A stretch of 64,000 nt of DNA. Origin: Sphingomonas morindae. Lineage in GTDB: Bacteria; Pseudomonadota; Alphaproteobacteria; Sphingomonadales; Sphingomonadaceae. Each line of letters starts with the position of its first letter. Positions within the stretch are counted from its first letter, which is position 1. The stretch is taken from contig NZ_CP084930.1 in assembly GCF_023822065.1 (NCBI RefSeq), forward strand, positions 2,372,001 to 2,436,000, given 5' to 3'. Made by a program: the position numbers and the translations under genes. This document shows positions 61,465-64,000 of the stretch, one piece after another. The notes below the pieces were generated by a model. That model was not told the origin of the DNA. It did no database searches and worked only from the letters and a program-made list of their open reading frames with translations.

Positions 61465-61785
61465 GAGTGAGCCGCCTGTCGAGTAAGGCGGCCCGATTGA
61501 GTGGGCCGCCCGATTGCGTGGACGGCTCGTTGCGTGGACGGCTCGTTGCGTGGACGGCTCGTTGCGTGGACGGCTCGTTGCGTGGACGGCCCGTTGAGTG
61601 GATGACCCGTTGCGTGTGCGATCGTCGACTGGGCGACCGTCGAACGAGGCGGCCTCTCGAATGGGGCGGCGTCTCGAACGGGGCGGCGTCTCGCGTGGGG
61701 CGCGTTTCGAGTGGGGCGGCGTTTCCAGTGGTGCGGGTGTCGAGTGGACGTTCCGATCCGGCGTGCGATCCGGTGCGTGGTAGAT
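61465..61785. repeat. Tandem repeat array, 16-17 bp units
   Basis: Units of GCGTGGACGGCTCGTT (16 bp) are perfect four times from 61516 to 61579, with a fifth copy differing by one base (61580-61595). Degenerate relatives continue on both sides, passing into 17-bp units such as GAATGGGGCGGCGTCTC between about 61660 and 61750. Such arrays expand and shrink by slippage. Confidence 0.7.
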
Positions 61786-61875
61786 CCGGCGAGTAGGCGG
61801 CCTGACAGGTCGATGGCCGCTGATTTGATCGATCATAATCCTGGCAATCCGCCGGTTCGCGTCGCGGGGTTTGAA

Positions 61876-62030
61876 CGGCGCCACGGGGCATGTTCGGCGT
61901 CATGGAGCATGTTCGGCGTCGCGGCGCATGCGGCGTCACGGAGCATGTTCGGCGTCGCGGGATCCGATAGGCGTCACGGGATATGTTCGGCGTCGCGGCA
62001 TGTCATGGGCGTCGCGGCAGGGGGTGCGAA
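61876..62030. repeat. Tandem repeat array, about 19 bp units
   Basis: About eight degenerate copies built on CGGCGTCACGGAGCATGTT and variants follow each other. The family differs from that at 61465-61785 but shares its overall layout. It ends about 100 bases before the small gene at 62134. Confidence 0.65.
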
Positions 62031-62133
62031 GGCGGGCGGAGCATCGGAGCAGGCCGGGGCAGGGCGATGATCGGGCATGATGCCTATGCGCGACGCTTCG
62101 GCAGCACGCGCCCCTCCTGCGCCTCGGAGAGAG

Positions 62134-62475
62134 ATGATGGGCATATTTCCTGATCCGGGGAACTTCAGAAACCCGTTCAGCCATGAATCGGGCGATGTCC
62201 ATGCCGATGTCCTGCTGCACATCGCGGTGCGCGATCGCGCCGCCCTGTGGCGCGCGGCCTATCAGCGCTTGCTGGCGGCGGGCCTGACTCCCGAGGAGAT
62301 CACCGCCTGTATCGGCCCCGTCGAAGATGCTGCGGTGGATGATTGCCTCTATGCGATGCTGCTGCCCCTGGAACTGCCCGGCTGCATCCCGACCGATGTC
62401 ACCGTCCGCAATCTCGGCGCCATGCCGCCACCCGCCCCGCTGCCGCACGGCCGCGCACCGGAACGCCCGCGCTGA
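62134..62475 (+). CDS. Small uncharacterised protein
   Basis: A 113-residue protein. Two adjacent ATGs follow GGAGAGAG. It reads IFPDPGNFRNPFSHESGDVH, then LHIAVRDRAALWRAAYQRLL, TPEEITACIGPVEDAAVDDC and ends in a Pro/Arg-rich tail. It has normal helical character and codon use, unlike the surroundings, so it looks real. No family recognised. It lies next to a repeat array on one side and a decayed duplication on the other. Confidence 0.6.
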   Translation: MMGIFPDPGNFRNPFSHESGDVHADVLLHIAVRDRAALWRAAYQRLLAAGLTPEEITACIGPVEDAAVDDCLYAMLLPLELPGCIPTDVTVRNLGAMPPPAPLPHGRAPERPR

Positions 62476-63590
62476 TCGCCCGAGCGGAGCGGCCGCCTCG
62501 GCCTCGATCGCGCGGATCGCCCCCCACCGGACGGACGCGCGCCGCGCCACCCGCCGATCGCCCCGCCAGCGCCGCCGCCCGCACGGCTTTCGCTCCGGAT
62601 CGGCCGCTCCGCCCCGGCGCGCCGTCCGCGCGCGGGCGCCCCAAGGCCAGGCGCTGGTTCGGCGTCGAGGCGCGCGCCCCTCGCGCGGGCGACTCCAGGC
62701 TTTCCGCCGGTCCGCCGTCCGCGCGCAGCGTCCCGTGGCGCGGGGCGGCTCGAACCTCCGCGCCGTTCCGCCGTTTCGCGAGGCGCTGCGTCGCACCGGT
62801 GGCGCGGCGCCCGATCGCCGACGCGGCGGCACGGCCCGCGCGGCGCTCAGCCGGTGAGGGGTGCGCGCGCTTCGCCTGGATGACCGTGTCCGGCTCTCCC
62901 GCCATGGCTTCGATCCGATAGCAATGGCGCTGGAAGCGGCTAGTGTCGGGCCGTGTTCCGAGCGAGACGCGCGTCGCCCGAGGTGCTCGAAATGCCCGCG
63001 CTGATCCCCCAAGCGGAGCGGCCGCCTCGAGCCTCGATCGCGCGGATCGGCCCGCCGCCAGAAGGCCGCGCGCCGCGCCACCCGCCGATCGCCGCGCCAG
63101 CGCCGCCGCCCGCCCGGCCTTCGCTCCGGATCGGCCGCTCCGCCCCGGTTCGCCGTCCGCGCGCGGGCGCCCCGAGGCCAGGCGCCGGTCCGGCGTCGAG
63201 GCGCGCGCCCGTCGGGCGGGCGGCTCCAGGCTTTCCGCCGGTCCGTCGTCCGCGCGGCGTTCCTTAGCCCGGTGCGTCCGGAGGCTCAGCGCCGTTGCGC
63301 CGTCTAGGCACGCCGTCCTTAGCCGGCGGAAGTTCGAGCCTCCGCCCCGGTCCGCCATCCCTTCGCCCGCGGCAGCTCAAGCTTCCCTCCGGTCCGCCGT
63401 CCGCGCCACCCGCGCGGCGGCACGGCGCGCGGCGCTCAGCCCGGGCCCTTGCCGTGCGCGCGCTTGGCCTGGATCACCTTGTCCAGCTCGGCCAGCATGG
63501 CTTCGATCCGATAGGGTTTGGGCACGAAGCGGCTATCGTCGGGGAGCGCCTCGGGCGAGACGGGCGTGTCGCCCGAGGTGAGCAAGATGC
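62465..63590. repeat. Decayed tandem duplication beside the response regulator
   Basis: The stretch from 62465 is repeated from 62994 (shift 529 bases), starting with GCCCGCGCTGATC and staying highly similar for about 250 bases. Further on, 62860-62990 matches the response-regulator gene end at 63450-63590 (shift about 593). Copy 2 is about 64 bases longer. The unit thus covers the 3' flank plus the 3' end of the regulator gene. Confidence 0.75.
62860..62990 (-). pseudogene. Fragment of a response-regulator gene (3' end)
   Basis: On the minus strand a frame reads TSRFQRHCYRIEAMAGEPDT, then VIQAKRAHPS. The intact gene at 63436-63837 reads DSRFVPKPYRIEAMLAELDK, then VIQAKRAHGK. The fragment has lost the conserved KP pair and has no start or receiver core. 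It is a remnant of the duplication at 62465-63590. Confidence 0.75.
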
Positions 63591-63837
63591 CGATGCGCGG
63601 CCAGGTGGAGTTGATGAAATGGGCGAGATCCATCCCGTCCATGCTGCCGGGCATGCGAATATCGGAGAAGACGAAGCGCACATCGGGGCAGGTCTTGAGC
63701 AGTTGGATCGCTTCGTCGGCCGTGGCCGCTTCGATCACGGTGAACCCATGTTCCTCCAAGGCATCGGCACTGATCATGCGGACGAGGGGTTCGTCCTCCA
63801 CCACCAATACGGTCATGCCGCTGTGCATATCGGGCAT
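63436..63837 (-). CDS. Single-domain response regulator (CheY-like)
   Basis: A 133-residue receiver: VVEDEPLVR (Glu14, Asp15), phospho-Asp59 in FVFSDIRMPG, Thr87 and Lys107 in FVPKPY. No output domain is present. This type often pairs with HWE/HisKA2 sensor kinases in sphingomonads and controls stress or motility by phosphate relay. The basic tail QAKRAHGKGPG is short. The 160 bases beyond it, up to the window end, are GC-rich and hold no recognisable gene. Confidence 0.88.
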   Translation of the reverse strand: MPDMHSGMTVLVVEDEPLVRMISADALEEHGFTVIEAATADEAIQLLKTCPDVRFVFSDIRMPGSMDGMDLAHFINSTWPRIGILLTSGDTPVSPEALPDDSRFVPKPYRIEAMLAELDKVIQAKRAHGKGPG

Positions 63838-64000
63838 CTCGGCGTCCTTGCTTGAGGGAGCGGGAGAACGCGAGAGCGGGGGGCGCCGTTCCGTTCGCCG
63901 GCGGGGCGGCGGGCGCCGGCGCGGGCCCCGGCGGGCGGGGGCGTAACGGCCATACGCGCGAGCAGGCCCGCGCGGGGCGGTGCGGGGCGGAGGCCGGTCG

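Larger units (their letters stand above)
61240..62133. other. Gene-free stretch after flagellin with repeat arrays
   Basis: After the terminator there is no supportable gene until 62134. The space is filled by two families of short degenerate tandem repeats (listed separately). Frames are open in all phases, as expected where repeat units are not multiples of three. Confidence 0.5.

Noticed and set aside
61390-61939. Minus-strand frames with repeats such as QRAVHATSRPRNEPST
   Set aside because: They come from reading a 16-bp DNA repeat in three phases; all frames are open. There is no start signal or domain.
62399-63358. A 319-codon minus-strand frame through both copies of the duplicated region
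   Set aside because: It is Arg/Ala/Gly-rich and holds a broken response-regulator fragment in its middle, so it is decayed DNA rather than a gene.
1-64000. Search for CRISPR arrays, tRNA/rRNA genes, insertion sequences and prophage
   Set aside because: No spaced identical repeats, no tRNA-like cloverleaf, transposase, integrase or phage structural motif was noticed on either strand. A covariance-model search was not possible.

Overview
The window comes from a high-GC alphaproteobacterium, most likely a sphingomonad (Sphingomonadales). The markers are FlaF and FlbT next to flagellar genes, a MotE/DUF6468 pair behind fliM, a TonB-dependent receptor in a sugar locus, NodT-type efflux genes, and very dense gene packing with many ATGA/TGATG overlaps. 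No rRNA, tRNA, CRISPR array, insertion sequence or prophage was seen.

Layout. 1-3.8 kb: envelope genes on the minus strand (cut OpgG-like gene, two L,D-transpeptidase-type proteins, a D-Ala-D-Ala carboxypeptidase). 3.9-7.8 kb: a pstSCAB phosphate-uptake operon behind a good Pho box, with no phoU after pstB. 7.8-19.9 kb: a probable glycan/aldonate locus with a FadR-type GntR regulator, two ~1,000-residue paralogous secreted beta-helix/beta-propeller proteins, an esterase, gluconokinase and a TonB-dependent receptor; the same 10-12 bp palindrome lies in front of both large genes. 20-22.6 kb: a third L,D-transpeptidase, a small lipoprotein and a FixJ/LuxR-type regulator whose receiver has lost key residues.

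23.2-61.3 kb is a large flagellar region: flgHAGF, fliL-fliM-DUF6468-motE, unknown flagellar-context genes, motA-cheY-motB, flaF, fliPON, flgC-fliEQR-flhB, flgI-flgJ-flgN-like, a LexA-like regulator, an unusual sigma factor, a lytic transglycosylase, fliJ-fliI-flbT, flgE, flgK, flgL and flagellin. It is interrupted at 32.5-40.5 kb by an RND efflux operon with its own two-component system. flhA, fliF, fliG, fliH, flgB, flgD, fliK and fliD are absent and must lie elsewhere. A short AT-rich element, CCTATAA or a palindromic form of it, stands before nearly every flagellar transcription unit and points the correct way in three divergent regions. With the divergent sigma factor encoded in the middle of the cluster, this suggests a dedicated flagellar regulon.

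61.3-64 kb is poor in genes. It holds short degenerate tandem repeats, a small unknown gene and an intact single-domain response regulator. Beside the regulator is a decayed tandem duplicate that still carries a fragment of its 3' end.
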